Below are positions 34,742-43,845 of a stretch of 64,000 bases of DNA, piece after piece. The stretch comes from RGIG9060 sp052173655. Lineage in GTDB: Bacteria > Spirochaetota > Spirochaetia > Treponematales > Treponemataceae. The notes beneath the pieces are model-generated. The model made no database searches. It was not told where the DNA came from and worked only from the letters and a program-made list of their open reading frames with translations. Location of the stretch: contig JBQMYD010000005.1 in NCBI GenBank assembly GCA_052173655.1, forward strand, positions 175,810 through 239,809, in the 5' to 3' direction. Within the stretch, counting starts at the first letter, position 1. Every line of letters starts with the position of its first letter. Made by a program: the position numbers and the translations under genes.

Positions 34742-36829
34742 ATGAGCATGGATATTTCTAAAATGAGAAATATCGGTATCAGCGCCCACATTGACTCAGG
34801 TAAGACCACCCTGTCAGAACGTATTTTGTTTTATTGCGACAAAATTCACGCTATCCATGAGGTTCGCGGAAAAGATGGTGTCGGTGCTGTTATGGATAAC
34901 ATGGAGTTGGAAAGGGAAAGAGGAATTACAATTCAATCTGCATCAACCCAAGTAAAATGGAAAGACACAACATTCAACGTAATCGACACACCGGGTCACG
35001 TTGACTTTACTGTAGAAGTTGAACGCTCTTTAAGAGTTCTTGACGGAGCAATCTTAGTTCTTTGTTCTGTAGGAGGAGTTCAATCTCAGTCTATAACGGT
35101 AGACCGTCAGTTAAAACGATATCACGTTCCAAGAATCGCTTTTGTAAACAAGTGTGATAGAACCGGAGCAAATCCGTTTAGAGTTAGAAATCAGCTTAGA
35201 GAAAAATTAGCTCTTAATGCATACATGATGGAAATTCCGATCGGACTGGAAGATAAATTGGAAGGTGTTGTTGACCTTGTTTCAATGAAAGCTCTCTATT
35301 TTGAAGGAGATAACGGTACGGAACTTCGCGTTGCAGAAATTCCTTCTCACCTTGTAGATCAGGCAAAACAATATCGTGAAGAACTTTTGGATGCTGCATC
35401 TATGTTCAGTGATGAACTTATGGAAGCAATGCTTGAAGGGGAGCCTACCGAAGAAATGATTAACGCTGCGATTAGAAAGGGGACTCTTTCAGAACAGTTC
35501 GTTCCGGTTTTTTTGGGCTCAGCTCATAAAAACAAAGGAATCCAGCCTTTATTGGACGGCGTTGTAAAATTTTTGCCTGATCCTTCAGAAGTAAAAAATA
35601 TTGCATTGGACTTGAGCAAGGATGAAGCTCCTGTTGAACTTTCATGCAACGAAAATGATCCTTGTGTTTCTTTAGGATTTAAACTTGAAGACGGTCAATA
35701 CGGACAATTGACGTATGTACGTGTATATCAGGGTACCTTAAAGAAAGGAGAAGAACTTTACAACACTCGTGCAAGAAAGAAGTTCAAAGTAGGACGTCTT
35801 GTTAGAATGAACTCGGCAAGCATGGAAGATATCAACGAAGGTGTACCGGGCGATATCGTAGCACTTTTTGGAGTTGACTGTGCTTCGGGCGATACATTTT
35901 GTTCACCGGGAATAAACTACGCAATGACTTCAATGTTCGTTCCTAATCCTGTAATTTCATTATCAATTACGCCTAAGGACAAAAAATCTGCAGATCAAAT
36001 GGGCAAGGCTCTTAACCGATTTACAAAAGAAGACCCTACTTTCCAATCATACGTAGATCCTGAATCTAACGAAACGATTATTAGAGGTATGGGAGAGCTT
36101 CATCTTGATGTATATGTAGAAAGAATGAGACGTGAGTACAACTGTGAGGTTACAACAGGTGCTCCTCAAGTAGCTTACAGAGAAACTATTACTCAGCAAG
36201 CAGATTTTAACTATACTCATAAAAAGCAAACCGGAGGTTCAGGTCAATACGGTAGAGTTGCAGGTTTTATGGAACCTATCGCAGACAAAGATTACGAGTT
36301 TGTTGATGCAATAAAAGGTGGTGCAATTCCTAATGAATTTATACCATCTTGTGATAAGGGATTCAAAAAAGCACTCGAAAAAGGTTCTCTTATTGGGGCT
36401 ACAGTCGTGGGTGTAAGATGTACAATCAATGACGGTCAGTATCACCCTGTAGACTCTAATGATAATGCGTTCCAAATTGCAGCTATCGGAGCTTTTAGAG
36501 AAGGTTATGCAAAGGCTAAGCCTGTTATTATGGAACCTATAATGAAAGTTGAAATTGCAGGGCCTACAGAATTCCAAGGAAATATGTTCGGTCTTATAAA
36601 CCAAAGACGTGGAGTAATTATTTCTTCAACGGACGATGCAGGACAGTCAACAGTTAATGCGGAAGTTCCTCTTTCTGAAATGTTCGGATTTTCTACGATT
36701 CTCCGTTCTTCAACACAGGGAAAAGCTGAATTTACAATGGAATTTGAAAAATACGGTAAAGTTCCTAATTCAGTTTCCGAAGAATTACAGAAAAAATATC
36801 AGGAAGAAAAAAAAGCTGAAAAAAAATAG
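34742..36829 (+). CDS. fusA: translation elongation factor G (spirochaete EFG1 type)
   Basis: A 695-residue GTPase that drives ribosome translocation. GTP motifs: AHIDSGKTT (G1), DTPGHVDF (G3) and NKCDRTGA (G4), followed by domains II-V. The Ser in HIDSGKTT (most bacterial EF-Gs have Ala) is typical of the mitochondrial EFG1 and spirochaete/planctomycete EFG1 clade, which pairs with a second EF-G for recycling; that partner is not in the window. GAGAGG precedes the ATG. The neighbourhood lacks the usual str operon genes, as is common for this clade. Codon choice looks more G/C-rich and regular than neighbours, fitting high expression. Confidence 0.95.
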   Translation: MSMDISKMRNIGISAHIDSGKTTLSERILFYCDKIHAIHEVRGKDGVGAVMDNMELERERGITIQSASTQVKWKDTTFNVIDTPGHVDFTVEVERSLRVLDGAILVLCSVGGVQSQSITVDRQLKRYHVPRIAFVNKCDRTGANPFRVRNQLREKLALNAYMMEIPIGLEDKLEGVVDLVSMKALYFEGDNGTELRVAEIPSHLVDQAKQYREELLDAASMFSDELMEAMLEGEPTEEMINAAIRKGTLSEQFVPVFLGSAHKNKGIQPLLDGVVKFLPDPSEVKNIALDLSKDEAPVELSCNENDPCVSLGFKLEDGQYGQLTYVRVYQGTLKKGEELYNTRARKKFKVGRLVRMNSASMEDINEGVPGDIVALFGVDCASGDTFCSPGINYAMTSMFVPNPVISLSITPKDKKSADQMGKALNRFTKEDPTFQSYVDPESNETIIRGMGELHLDVYVERMRREYNCEVTTGAPQVAYRETITQQADFNYTHKKQTGGSGQYGRVAGFMEPIADKDYEFVDAIKGGAIPNEFIPSCDKGFKKALEKGSLIGATVVGVRCTINDGQYHPVDSNDNAFQIAAIGAFREGYAKAKPVIMEPIMKVEIAGPTEFQGNMFGLINQRRGVIISSTDDAGQSTVNAEVPLSEMFGFSTILRSSTQGKAEFTMEFEKYGKVPNSVSEELQKKYQEEKKAEKK

Positions 36830-36862
36830 TTTTGCTTTTTTAGGATAGTACTGTATAATAAA

Positions 36863-36899
36863 AACGTCGGATTGCAAAAATTGGTCTGGCGTTTTTTTT
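36863..36899 (+). terminator. intrinsic terminator after fusA
   Basis: AACGTCGGATT and GGTCTGGCGTT pair over 11 positions when G-U wobble pairs are allowed, followed by a T-run. It lies 33 bp past the EF-G stop. Confidence 0.75.
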
Positions 36900-36936
36900 A
36901 TTACTTATAAAATATCACATCAACACGGAGGAAAAT

Positions 36937-37617
36937 ATGACAAATAAAGAGCTTATAGATCGAAGCCCTATTAGATTTTTTGAAAATGCAACGAACGGAG
37001 GATTAAAAGCCGGACAAGTTGGTGCTATTACATCAAAAAAGGGATTGGGCAAAACTTCAGTTTTAGTACAACTCGGAATGGACTATCTTTTACAGGAAAA
37101 ACAGGTTGTACACGTATCCTTTGATCAGCAATTGGATTCTGCAATGACATGGTACGAAGATATTTTTGCAGAATTAACGAAAAAGAAAAATATTCCAAAT
37201 ATTGATGACGTAAAAGCAAGTCTTTTACAAAAAAGAATTATTCTAAATTTTAATCAGGATATAATTTCCGGAGAGCAAATCGTAGATACCCTGAAAGCCC
37301 TTACAAGCGGAGGAATCAATGTCGAATGTCTTATAATCGACGGAATGGATTTCAACAGGGTAAATGAAGATGCAATTAAAGCTTTTAAAGATTATGCAAA
37401 AAAAGCAAATATTGTAATTTGGTTTTCAATCAATACAGATGAAATCCAGGTAAACAAAATGTTTACCCCTGCAATTGCAGAAATTATGGATGCAGTGATT
37501 TATTTGGAACAAAAACCGGATGCTATTGAAATGTCCGTTTTGAAAATCGATGGGGGCAAATCTTCCGGCTCAAATCTCAAATTGGATTCAAAAACCTTGC
37601 TTTTGTCTGAAAAATAA
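36937..37617 (+). CDS. RecA-superfamily P-loop ATPase of unknown role
   Basis: A 226-residue soluble protein. Walker A SKKGLGKTS lies at about 33-41 and Walker B CLIIDGMD near 130. The first strand context (GGLKAGQVGAIT) and the VSFDQQ segment after helix one resemble RecA/KaiC/DnaB-type single-domain ATPases. No DNA-binding or oligomerisation domain is added, so function is open. GGAGG precedes the ATG, and its TAA stop is directly followed by the GTG of malQ, which shows an operon. A regulatory or carbohydrate-related role from the neighbour is speculation. Confidence 0.7.
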   Translation: MTNKELIDRSPIRFFENATNGGLKAGQVGAITSKKGLGKTSVLVQLGMDYLLQEKQVVHVSFDQQLDSAMTWYEDIFAELTKKKNIPNIDDVKASLLQKRIILNFNQDIISGEQIVDTLKALTSGGINVECLIIDGMDFNRVNEDAIKAFKDYAKKANIVIWFSINTDEIQVNKMFTPAIAEIMDAVIYLEQKPDAIEMSVLKIDGGKSSGSNLKLDSKTLLLSEK

Positions 37618-39189
37618 GTGAACACGAGATCCAGCGGTATTTTACTACATCCAACATCGCTTCCCGGCACATCCGGTATAGGTACCATAGGAAGGTATGC
37701 TTTCGATTTTGTAGACTGGCTAGAAAAAGCAGGTCAAACTTTATGGCAAATTCTTCCTATTGGACCTACAGGCTATGGCGATTCCCCTTATTCTTCATTT
37801 TCCACATTTGCAGGAAATCCTTTGCTGATAGATTTGGATATACTAAAAGAAAACGGATGGCTTACAGAAGAACAGTGTAAAGAAAACGAGCCCATAAAAA
37901 ATTCGACTTTTATCGATTATGGAGCCGTAGTAGACCGGAAAATTCCTTTACTAAAAATAGGAGCATCTCAATTCCTTTCCGATATCCGCAAAAAAGATGT
38001 TTGTAGCAAAGAAAATTTAACGGCAGTAAAATACTGCAAATTTAAAAAAGAAAATTCTTTTTGGCTTGAAAATTACGCAGTGTTTATGGCAATAAAAGAC
38101 TTTTATAACGGTAAACCATGGTGTACAGACTGGCAAAAAGAGCTTGCAACTTACAAAAGCAAAGCCGTAACCGAGTTTAAATATAAAAATCAAGATAAAA
38201 TCGAAATTTACAAAGCTATTCAATTTTTCTTTTTTACTCAATGGCAAAATTTAAAAGAATATGCAAACAAAAAAAATATAAAAATAATAGGTGATATTCC
38301 GATTTTTGTTGCTCAAGATTCAAGTGATGTTTGGTCAAATCAACACTTATTCCAATTACATAAAAACGGAAAGCCTAAATTTGTAGCAGGGGTTCCGCCC
38401 GATTATTTTAGTGCTGACGGACAGCTATGGGGTAATCCTGTTTACGATTGGAATAAAATGAAAAAAGACGGATACCGATGGTGGATAGAAAGAATCAAGG
38501 CTATATTAAAGCTTACAGATTACGTTCGCATCGATCATTTTAGGGGCTTTGAAGCATATTGGGCTGTTCCTTACGGGGAAAAGAACGCCGTAAACGGGAA
38601 ATGGATAAAAGGCCCTAATTCTGCTCTTTTTAAGAAAATCAAAAAAAAATTGGGAGAAATTCCCATTATAGCAGAAGATCTAGGATTAATTACCAAAGAA
38701 GTTCAAAAATTACGGGATGATTTTAACCTTTCCGGTATGAAAATCCTGCAATTTGCATTTGATTTAAACGAAGAAAAATCCGGATGCTTGAAAAATGCGT
38801 TTTTACCGCACGAATATGGCAGAAACTTTGTTGTCTATACAGGAACTCACGATAACCAAACTATGCAAGGTTACATAGATTGTGCATCTTCAGAGGAAAA
38901 ATCTTTTATAAAACGCTATCTTTGTGGCAATTTGGAAAACATAAAAATTGATGATGAACAAATTTGCCCTCTTCTTATAAGGGAAGCTTTTGCAAGCGTT
39001 GCAAAGATGGCAGTCATTCCGTTGCAAGATATTTTTGCTGTAGGAGATGAAGGCAGAATGAATATTCCTTCAACACAAGGCGGACATAATTGGCAATGGA
39101 GAATGTCAACTGATATGCTTTTTGGTGAAAATGCAGAAAAAAAAGCAAATTGGCTAAAATCGTTAAGTACGCTTTACGATAGAAATTAA
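37618..39189 (+). CDS. malQ: 4-alpha-glucanotransferase (amylomaltase)
   Basis: A 523-residue GH77 enzyme that transfers glucan chains during maltodextrin or glycogen use. LHPTSLPGTSGIG at the start and WQILPIGPTGYGDSPYSSFSTFAGNP are family blocks. The nucleophile Asp is in YVRIDHFRGFEAYWAVP, the acid/base Glu in IIAEDLG, and the third Asp in YTGTHDNQT. Length is that of a compact MalQ. GTG begins immediately after the stop of the upstream ATPase gene. No other maltose genes are close. Confidence 0.95.
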   Translation: MNTRSSGILLHPTSLPGTSGIGTIGRYAFDFVDWLEKAGQTLWQILPIGPTGYGDSPYSSFSTFAGNPLLIDLDILKENGWLTEEQCKENEPIKNSTFIDYGAVVDRKIPLLKIGASQFLSDIRKKDVCSKENLTAVKYCKFKKENSFWLENYAVFMAIKDFYNGKPWCTDWQKELATYKSKAVTEFKYKNQDKIEIYKAIQFFFFTQWQNLKEYANKKNIKIIGDIPIFVAQDSSDVWSNQHLFQLHKNGKPKFVAGVPPDYFSADGQLWGNPVYDWNKMKKDGYRWWIERIKAILKLTDYVRIDHFRGFEAYWAVPYGEKNAVNGKWIKGPNSALFKKIKKKLGEIPIIAEDLGLITKEVQKLRDDFNLSGMKILQFAFDLNEEKSGCLKNAFLPHEYGRNFVVYTGTHDNQTMQGYIDCASSEEKSFIKRYLCGNLENIKIDDEQICPLLIREAFASVAKMAVIPLQDIFAVGDEGRMNIPSTQGGHNWQWRMSTDMLFGENAEKKANWLKSLSTLYDRN

Positions 39190-39297
39190 AATTCCCACCT
39201 ATTTTTTATCCGTCCTTATAAAACAAGCTGAAAATAATTAGTTTTTATACAAAAAACAACAAGCATTATACCGTTTCAGTATTTAACAAAATTTGGC

Positions 39298-39324
39298 TAA
39301 AGTTTATTTATCAAATACCGACAA
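39298..39324 (+). promoter_or_regulatory. sigma-28 (FliA) promoter of fliS
   Basis: TAAAGTTT (39298-39305), an 11-bp spacer and ACCGACAA (39317-39324) agree with the FliA consensus TAAAGTTT-N11-GCCGATAA at nearly every base. It would start transcription about 50 bp before the fliS ATG, placing fliS and the FlgN-like gene in the late flagellar class. Confidence 0.85.
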
Positions 39325-39379
39325 ACAAATGGTACTTTATACATTAAAAAACAAACATGCATATAAATGGGAGGTAACT

Positions 39380-39823
39380 ATGGGATATCCGCAGGCATTT
39401 TCTGCATACAAACAAACAGGAGTAAAAACCGCCACTCAGGGCAAACTAATCGTAATGCTTTACGAGGAAGCTGTAAAACAACTGAGTTTTGCAATAAGCA
39501 AATTCAATAATGAGGGTAAAGTTGAACCGGTAAATATTGAAAAACTAAGTCAAAACATCCTAAAAGCACAGGAAATAATTACAGAATTGATGGTTTCTCT
39601 TGATATGAATGTTTCCGAAGGACAGGATATTGCAAAAAATCTTTTAGCCTTATATGTGTTTTTCAATAAAGAACTTATGGAAGCAAATATGAACTTAAAT
39701 AAGGAAAAAATAGTTTCCGTTCACAAAATGATGAGCGATTTAAAAGACAGTTGGGTTCAAGCAGAAAGCATGACAACAACACATGCTTCGGAAATAAGAC
39801 CTTCAATCAGCATAAGTGGCTAA
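39380..39823 (+). CDS. fliS: flagellar export chaperone FliS
   Basis: A 147-residue chaperone that binds flagellin before export. MGYPQAFSAYKQTGVKTATQGKLIVMLYEEAVKQL is a typical FliS start, and the mid-protein helices fit the four-helix fold. The ATG at 39380 is chosen over a longer frame (to 39293) because GGAGG lies about 5 nt upstream and the FliA promoter overlaps the longer frame. In spirochaetes the client flagellins form periplasmic filaments. The FlgN-like gene follows 11 bp later. Confidence 0.93.
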   Translation: MGYPQAFSAYKQTGVKTATQGKLIVMLYEEAVKQLSFAISKFNNEGKVEPVNIEKLSQNILKAQEIITELMVSLDMNVSEGQDIAKNLLALYVFFNKELMEANMNLNKEKIVSVHKMMSDLKDSWVQAESMTTTHASEIRPSISISG

Positions 39824-39834
39824 GGAGATTTTGT

Positions 39835-40326
39835 ATGGAAGATTCTGATAACGAACTTACAAGAGAAGAACTTGATCAAAGAGTTGCAATTCTCAAACGG
39901 TTAAAAAATTTACTTGAAATGCAGCGTTCAAAATTTCAAGAATATCTTTTTGTTCTTGAAAAACAAGAAAATGAAATTTCAAATGAAAATTATGAAAGCA
40001 TATCTGCACACACGGAAATTGAACAACAAATTGTAAACAATATTGAGAATCTTCAAAAAGTTATAAAACCGATGGAAGAACTTTACCAACAGGCAAACTC
40101 TCCATTTTCAGCCGACATTCCTCAACTCAAAATTGATTTAGAAAATCTACAAAAAAATGTTCTCATTCAAAACGAAAAAAACCGAATATTATTAAAACAA
40201 CATCTTTCACAGATAAAAGAAAAGCTGGGCCAGCTTAATAATCCGAAAATAAATCCGTATGTAAATCATCTTTCGATTTATGCCCAAAAACGTCAAACTG
40301 CAGGCATGATAGATGTACAAGGTTAG
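39835..40326 (+). CDS. FlgN-like flagellar export chaperone
   Basis: A 163-residue, almost entirely helical protein with long coiled-coil stretches and a C-terminal NPYVNHLSIYAQKR segment. Position directly after fliS and the all-helical form suggest a FlgN/FliT-type chaperone for hook-associated proteins. Sequence identity to classic FlgN is weak, so the assignment rests partly on context. AAGGAG stands 9 nt before the ATG at 39835, and it should be driven by the same FliA promoter as fliS. Confidence 0.65.
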   Translation: MEDSDNELTREELDQRVAILKRLKNLLEMQRSKFQEYLFVLEKQENEISNENYESISAHTEIEQQIVNNIENLQKVIKPMEELYQQANSPFSADIPQLKIDLENLQKNVLIQNEKNRILLKQHLSQIKEKLGQLNNPKINPYVNHLSIYAQKRQTAGMIDVQG

Positions 40327-40348
40327 AGAAAATCCGATTTATTTGACA

Positions 40349-40377
40349 TTGAACTGTACACAAATTTTCTATAAAAT
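40349..40377 (+). promoter_or_regulatory. leaderless-type promoter of polA
   Basis: TTGAAC (40349-40354), a 17-bp spacer and TAAAAT (40372-40377) are followed by six bases (AAAAAC) and the ATG at 40384. No Shine-Dalgarno. This is the cleanest example of the leaderless pattern. A TTGACA six bases upstream of the -35 would be too far away for this -10. Confidence 0.62.
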
Positions 40378-40383
40378 AAAAAC

Positions 40384-43212
40384 ATGGAAAAGAAAACAAT
40401 TTATGTCATTGATTCTTACGGTTTGATTTATCGATCATATTATGCTTTTGTATCTCGCCCACTTGTAAACGAAAAAAACGAAAATGTCAGTGCAATTTAC
40501 GGTTTTTTTAACAACCTGCTTTCTTTGATACAAAAGAACAAAGTAGATTATCTTGTTGCCGCTATGGACAGCAAGGAAAAAACTTTCCGCCATGAAATGT
40601 ATCCGGAATACAAAGCAACTCGTCAAAAGACGCCGGAAGATTTGCATTCCCAAATTCCATATATTGAACAAGTTTTAAAAGCTTTGAAAGTTCCCATTTT
40701 ACAAAAAGACGGTTTTGAAGCAGATGATATTATAGCAACGATTGCAAAAAGATGTTGCAAAGAAGACTTTGACTGCCACATACTTTCCTGTGATAAAGAT
40801 TTGATGCAACTTGTAGATAATTGCACCAAAATGATCAAAACTGACAAAACAGGTTCATGGATAACTATAGGTATGGAAGAAGTTGAAAAAGAATGGGGCG
40901 TAAAACCTGAAAAGATGTTGGATATGCTTAGCCTTGTAGGAGATACGGCAGACAACATTCCCGGAGTAAAAGGAATTGGAGAAAAGACTGCCGTAAAACT
41001 TTTAAATGAATACGGTTGCTTAGATTCAATTCTTGAAAATGCTGAAAAAATACCGGGTTCCGTTGGAAAAAAAATACGAGAAAAACCTGAAAGTGCTAAA
41101 TTTTCCAGAACTCTTATAAGATTAGACTCTGATGTTCCTATTGAATTTCAACTTGAAGATTTTGACTTTAAAAAGGCTGACTTTGGTGAAGCCGCAAAAG
41201 TTCTTTTAAAATTAGGAATTCCTTCCGTGGCAAAAAGATTTGAAACAAAAAAAACAAATCAAAAAAACAAAACTTGTACAAAATCCGATAGCAACTCAAC
41301 ATTCACTATTGAAGAAACAGAAGACATGGAAGAAGAACTTACAGAAAATAGCGGAAATTATATTGCAGTTACCGAGGAATTAAAATTAAATAAGATAATC
41401 GATGATTTTTTGAATACCCCAGACAAAGACGGCAGATTTTACATAGCCTTTGATACCGAAACCGATGGACTGGATATTATCAATGCAAAACTTGCAGGAT
41501 TTTCTTTGTGCAACACTCCAAAAAATTCATTTTATATTCCAATCATAACAGCAGAAAGCAAAAAAAACGGAGAATTGTTTGAAACAAAACCCGAATACAT
41601 AACTCAGACTCAGGCTTTTAAAGCCCTTGCTCGGCTTTTTTTTAATCCGCAAGTTACAATGGTGTTACACAATGCAAAATTCGATTTGCAGATTTTATAC
41701 TCAAACGGATTTTTTGGTGATCCGGATAAAAATAAAACTTCATTTAATTTTTCATGCCGCATCGCAGATACAATGATTGCTTCGTGGCTTTTACAAAGTG
41801 AAAAGCAGTCAAATTCATTAGAAAAACTTGCACAAACAAAACTTCACCTAAAAACAATTTCTTATGAAAGTATTGTTCCTAAAGGCAAAACTTTTATGGA
41901 TGTACCGTTGGAAACTGCCGTCAAATACGGAGCAGAAGACTCCGATTTAACGATCCGATTGTGGAATCTTTTTAAGGTTCAATTGGAACAAAATAATCTA
42001 ATTGAACTATTTGAAACAATGGAAATGCCTTTAATTCCCGTTCTTGCAAGAATGGAACTTAACGGGATCCACATAGAAAAAAGCGAACTTGCCCAATACG
42101 GCAAAGAAATTGCAAATCAAATTTCACTAATAACAAAAGAAATTTTTGATACGGTCGGCCATGAATTTAATATTGCATCTCCAAAGCAATTAGCACAAGT
42201 TTTGTTTACAGAAATGTCTCTTGTACCTACAAATAAAACAAAAAAGGGTTCAACAGATGCAGATGTTTTGGAAGAACTGGCAAAATTTCATCCGTTGCCG
42301 GCAAAAATTCTTGAATACCGAAAACTTGCAAAATTGCAGTCAACTTACATAGACGCACTTCCTCTTTTAGCAGACGAAAATGATAGGCTTCATACTTCAT
42401 TTTTACAAACAGGAACTGCAACCGGCAGACTTTCCAGTTGCAATCCAAACTTGCAAAATATTCCGGTACGAGAAGAAAGCGGACGCAGAATAAGACAAAG
42501 TTTTTCAGCTTCACAAGGAAATGTTTTGATAAGTGCAGATTATTCACAAATTGAATTGGTAATTCTTGCACATTTATCCCAAGATAAAAATCTTTGTGAT
42601 GCATTCAATTCAGGTACAGATGTTCACAAAGCAACTGCATCGTTGGTTTTTAAGATTCCTGCCGAAAATGTAACTTCTGATATGCGACGTATGGCAAAAG
42701 TAATAAACTTTGGGGTAATGTACGGAATGAGTGCTTTTAGACTTTCAAATACTTTGGGAATTACAAGAGCTCAGGCAAGCGATTTTATAAATCAATATTT
42801 TACAACATATTCGGACGTACAAAATTTTATGAAAAAAACAATCGAAAAAGCTGAGAAAACAGGATACGTGGAAACTGTTTTTGCTCGCCGACGTTATATT
42901 CGTGCAATAAACAGTGCCAATAAAACCGAAAAATCCGGTGCACAGCGAGTTGCAATAAATACTCCAATTCAAGGAACAGCTGCAGATATAGTCAAAAAAG
43001 CCATGTTGCAAGTTTTTTCAATGTTGGAAGAAAAATATCCTGATGCAAAAATGCTGTTACAGGTTCATGATGAACTGATATGTGAATGTCCCGAAGAAAT
43101 TGCTGAAAAAGTTTCCTGTGATATAAAACAATGTATGGAAAACATAATAAAATTGAATGTCCCTTTAAAAGTTTGTGTTGAAACGGGAAAACGTTGGGGA
43201 GAATTTCACTAG
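40384..43212 (+). CDS. polA: DNA polymerase I
   Basis: A 942-residue repair polymerase. Residues 1-290 are the 5'-3' exonuclease (FEADDIIATIAK, LVGDTADNIPGVKGIGEKTA). Residues about 330-540 are a 3'-5' exonuclease with all expected acids (FDTETDGLD, HNAKFDLQIL, YGAEDSD), so proofreading looks intact, unlike many Gram-positive PolAs. Residues about 560-942 are the polymerase: TGRLSSCNPNLQNIP, SADYSQIELVILAH, RRMAKVINFGVMYG and LQVHDELICE. It is followed 9 bp later by coaE. Confidence 0.97.
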   Translation: MEKKTIYVIDSYGLIYRSYYAFVSRPLVNEKNENVSAIYGFFNNLLSLIQKNKVDYLVAAMDSKEKTFRHEMYPEYKATRQKTPEDLHSQIPYIEQVLKALKVPILQKDGFEADDIIATIAKRCCKEDFDCHILSCDKDLMQLVDNCTKMIKTDKTGSWITIGMEEVEKEWGVKPEKMLDMLSLVGDTADNIPGVKGIGEKTAVKLLNEYGCLDSILENAEKIPGSVGKKIREKPESAKFSRTLIRLDSDVPIEFQLEDFDFKKADFGEAAKVLLKLGIPSVAKRFETKKTNQKNKTCTKSDSNSTFTIEETEDMEEELTENSGNYIAVTEELKLNKIIDDFLNTPDKDGRFYIAFDTETDGLDIINAKLAGFSLCNTPKNSFYIPIITAESKKNGELFETKPEYITQTQAFKALARLFFNPQVTMVLHNAKFDLQILYSNGFFGDPDKNKTSFNFSCRIADTMIASWLLQSEKQSNSLEKLAQTKLHLKTISYESIVPKGKTFMDVPLETAVKYGAEDSDLTIRLWNLFKVQLEQNNLIELFETMEMPLIPVLARMELNGIHIEKSELAQYGKEIANQISLITKEIFDTVGHEFNIASPKQLAQVLFTEMSLVPTNKTKKGSTDADVLEELAKFHPLPAKILEYRKLAKLQSTYIDALPLLADENDRLHTSFLQTGTATGRLSSCNPNLQNIPVREESGRRIRQSFSASQGNVLISADYSQIELVILAHLSQDKNLCDAFNSGTDVHKATASLVFKIPAENVTSDMRRMAKVINFGVMYGMSAFRLSNTLGITRAQASDFINQYFTTYSDVQNFMKKTIEKAEKTGYVETVFARRRYIRAINSANKTEKSGAQRVAINTPIQGTAADIVKKAMLQVFSMLEEKYPDAKMLLQVHDELICECPEEIAEKVSCDIKQCMENIIKLNVPLKVCVETGKRWGEFH

Positions 43213-43221
43213 GATAGTCAA

Positions 43222-43842
43222 TTGAAAACAAAAATTATAGCTATTACAGGACCTATGGCTGCAGGCAAGAATTATATATGTTCCATTTTTGAAAAAATGG
43301 GCTGCGTTTCAATTGATGCGGATAAATTAGCTCACACTGCTGTAGAAATATCAAAAAACTCCATTTTAGAGGCTTTCAATATTGAAGCGCAAAAAAAAGG
43401 AATTCAAATTTTGAATGAAAAAGGTAATATAAACCGCAGGGAACTTGCACGAATAGTGTTTGACAATGAAGAAAATTTGAAAATCCAAGAATCAATTATT
43501 CATCCTGTAGTAAATAACATGATGGAAGCATTCATAAAAAATAATAAGGGTAGGCTTATTATCCTTAACGGTGCCGTTTTGTACAAAACCCCCATTATAA
43601 AAACTTGTGATGCAATCATTTTTGTTACAGCTCCTTGTTTTATTCGTTTCCTTAGAGCAAGAAAACGCGACAAAATGAAACTTACAGCTATTTTACAAAG
43701 ATTTAAGGCTCAAAAAAATTTATTTGCTAAATATTATTTTTTAAATGCCGATGTTTACAAGGTAAGGAACCTAGGTTCTTTAAGAAAACTTGAAAAAAAG
43801 TTACATGGAATTCTTACCGATATTGGTTACGAGGGGAATTAG
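43222..43842 (+). CDS. coaE: dephospho-CoA kinase
   Basis: A 206-residue kinase for the last step of CoA synthesis. P-loop GPMAAGKN at about 10-17 (a variant of GxxxxGK-S/T with Asn after Lys), IDADKLAH (CoA-binding), and the lid region with RFLRARKRDK follow family layout. TTG at 43222 is used with AGGA about 7 nt upstream. The Asn in place of Ser/Thr after the P-loop Lys is unusual and could affect Mg coordination, but the rest is well kept. It follows polA closely, a pairing seen in some other bacteria. Confidence 0.85.
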   Translation: MKTKIIAITGPMAAGKNYICSIFEKMGCVSIDADKLAHTAVEISKNSILEAFNIEAQKKGIQILNEKGNINRRELARIVFDNEENLKIQESIIHPVVNNMMEAFIKNNKGRLIILNGAVLYKTPIIKTCDAIIFVTAPCFIRFLRARKRDKMKLTAILQRFKAQKNLFAKYYFLNADVYKVRNLGSLRKLEKKLHGILTDIGYEGN

Positions 43843-43845
43843 TAT

